From Paracoccaceae bacterium (lineage in GTDB: Bacteria; Pseudomonadota; Alphaproteobacteria; Rhodobacterales; Rhodobacteraceae): DNA of 54,022 bases. Positions 53,908 to 54,022 of this stretch are shown piece by piece (within the stretch, counting starts at the first letter, position 1; each line of letters starts with the position of its first letter). The notes beneath the pieces are model-generated. The model was not told the DNA's origin, made no database searches, and saw only the letters and a list, made by a program, of their open reading frames with translations. Made by a program: the position numbers and the translations under genes. The stretch covers positions 1-54,022 of the forward strand of contig JALQUU010000014.1 in NCBI GenBank assembly GCA_023260655.1. The letters are read 5' to 3'.

Positions 53908-54022
53908 CAGACAGCGGGGCAAGCCTGCTGCAGATCATGCTGACCGATGGCTCACTGGTAACACCGGGAACTGCCGTGGGCGGCGTGCCGTAGCAGCCAT
54001 AACCAGCAAATCCCCCGGCCCC
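53908..54022. other. Unassigned right-edge sequence beyond the broken PAS frame
   Basis: The 115 bases after the TGA do not continue the PAS reading frame convincingly. One plus-strand frame ends here at a TAG after SLLQIMLTDGSLVTPGTAVG, and a minus-strand frame is open from the edge; neither matches a family I recognise. It may be the end of an inserted element or of a rearranged segment. The block is too short to decide. Confidence 0.3.

Noticed and set aside
1-54022. CRISPR array, toxin-antitoxin pair, defence island, secondary-metabolite cluster or prophage
   Set aside because: No spaced direct repeats, no such gene families and no transposase or integrase genes were recognised on either strand.

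Overview
The window is a dense, GC-rich bacterial chromosome segment of alphaproteobacterial type, most likely from the Rhodobacteraceae/Roseobacter group. The evidence is gene content and order: nusA-ylxR-infB; secA followed by an envelope-protein pair; rho-mnmE-mnmG-rsmG-parA-parB; maf-aroE-coaE-dnaQ; and tsaE-amgK-like-murU-like-addB-addA-trxA. Almost everything is core chromosome. I see no prophage, CRISPR array, plasmid gene, rRNA or tRNA. A possible break lies only at the extreme right edge.

Layout. 0-4.2 kb: transcription/translation operon (nusA fragment, ylxR, infB) closed by a strong terminator. 4.3-7.0 kb, minus strand: a 44-residue small protein, a Nudix hydrolase, argJ and a periplasmic parvulin. 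7.2-12.6 kb, plus strand: secA and two envelope proteins of unknown role. 12.6-19 kb: radC, a sulfotransferase-like protein, a class IV aminotransferase, exported msrA, a ribokinase-type kinase and malic enzyme. 19-26.3 kb: mutS, grpE/hrcA, then rph-rdgB-hemW and a DUF454 membrane protein. 26.3-33.1 kb, minus strand: parB, parA, rsmG, mnmG, mnmE, rho. 33.1-33.6 kb: the only long gene-free stretch, read here as the chromosomal origin oriC. 33.6-36.3 kb, plus strand: maf, aroE, coaE, dnaQ. 36.3-40.8 kb: secB, fxsA, a Tim44-like protein, mltA, an Smr protein and a lipoprotein hydrolase gene broken by an in-frame amber codon. 40.8-44.2 kb: hslU, hslV, a capsule-export-like protein and trxA. 44.2-54.0 kb, minus strand: addA, addB, a murU-like and an amgK-like gene, tsaE and a PAS protein whose 5' end is lost.

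How it works together. The centre is a replication and segregation hub. Two perfect parS palindromes (TGTTTCACGTGAAACA) lie in the starts of mnmG and rsmG, next to parAB and 3-5 kb from oriC. A third, 15/16 match lies between hslV and hslU on the other side. Genes on both flanks of oriC point away from it, as expected for genes co-directional with replication. The oriC candidate has three good DnaA boxes, one sharing a base with the maf start codon, plus two AT-rich stretches and a consensus IHF site. Around it are informational and repair genes (mutS, radC, addAB, dnaQ, mnmEG, rsmG, rho), protein export and folding genes (secA, secB, parvulin, grpE, hslUV) and cell-wall recycling genes (mltA, the amgK/murU-like pair).

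I do not see a clear new multi-gene system. The best leads are the origin with its parS arrangement, the amber-interrupted lipoprotein hydrolase, the uncharacterised pair behind secA, the 44-residue protein with its own promoter-like sequence, and the damaged PAS gene at the right edge. Functions are assigned by recognising family motifs by eye; no database search was run.
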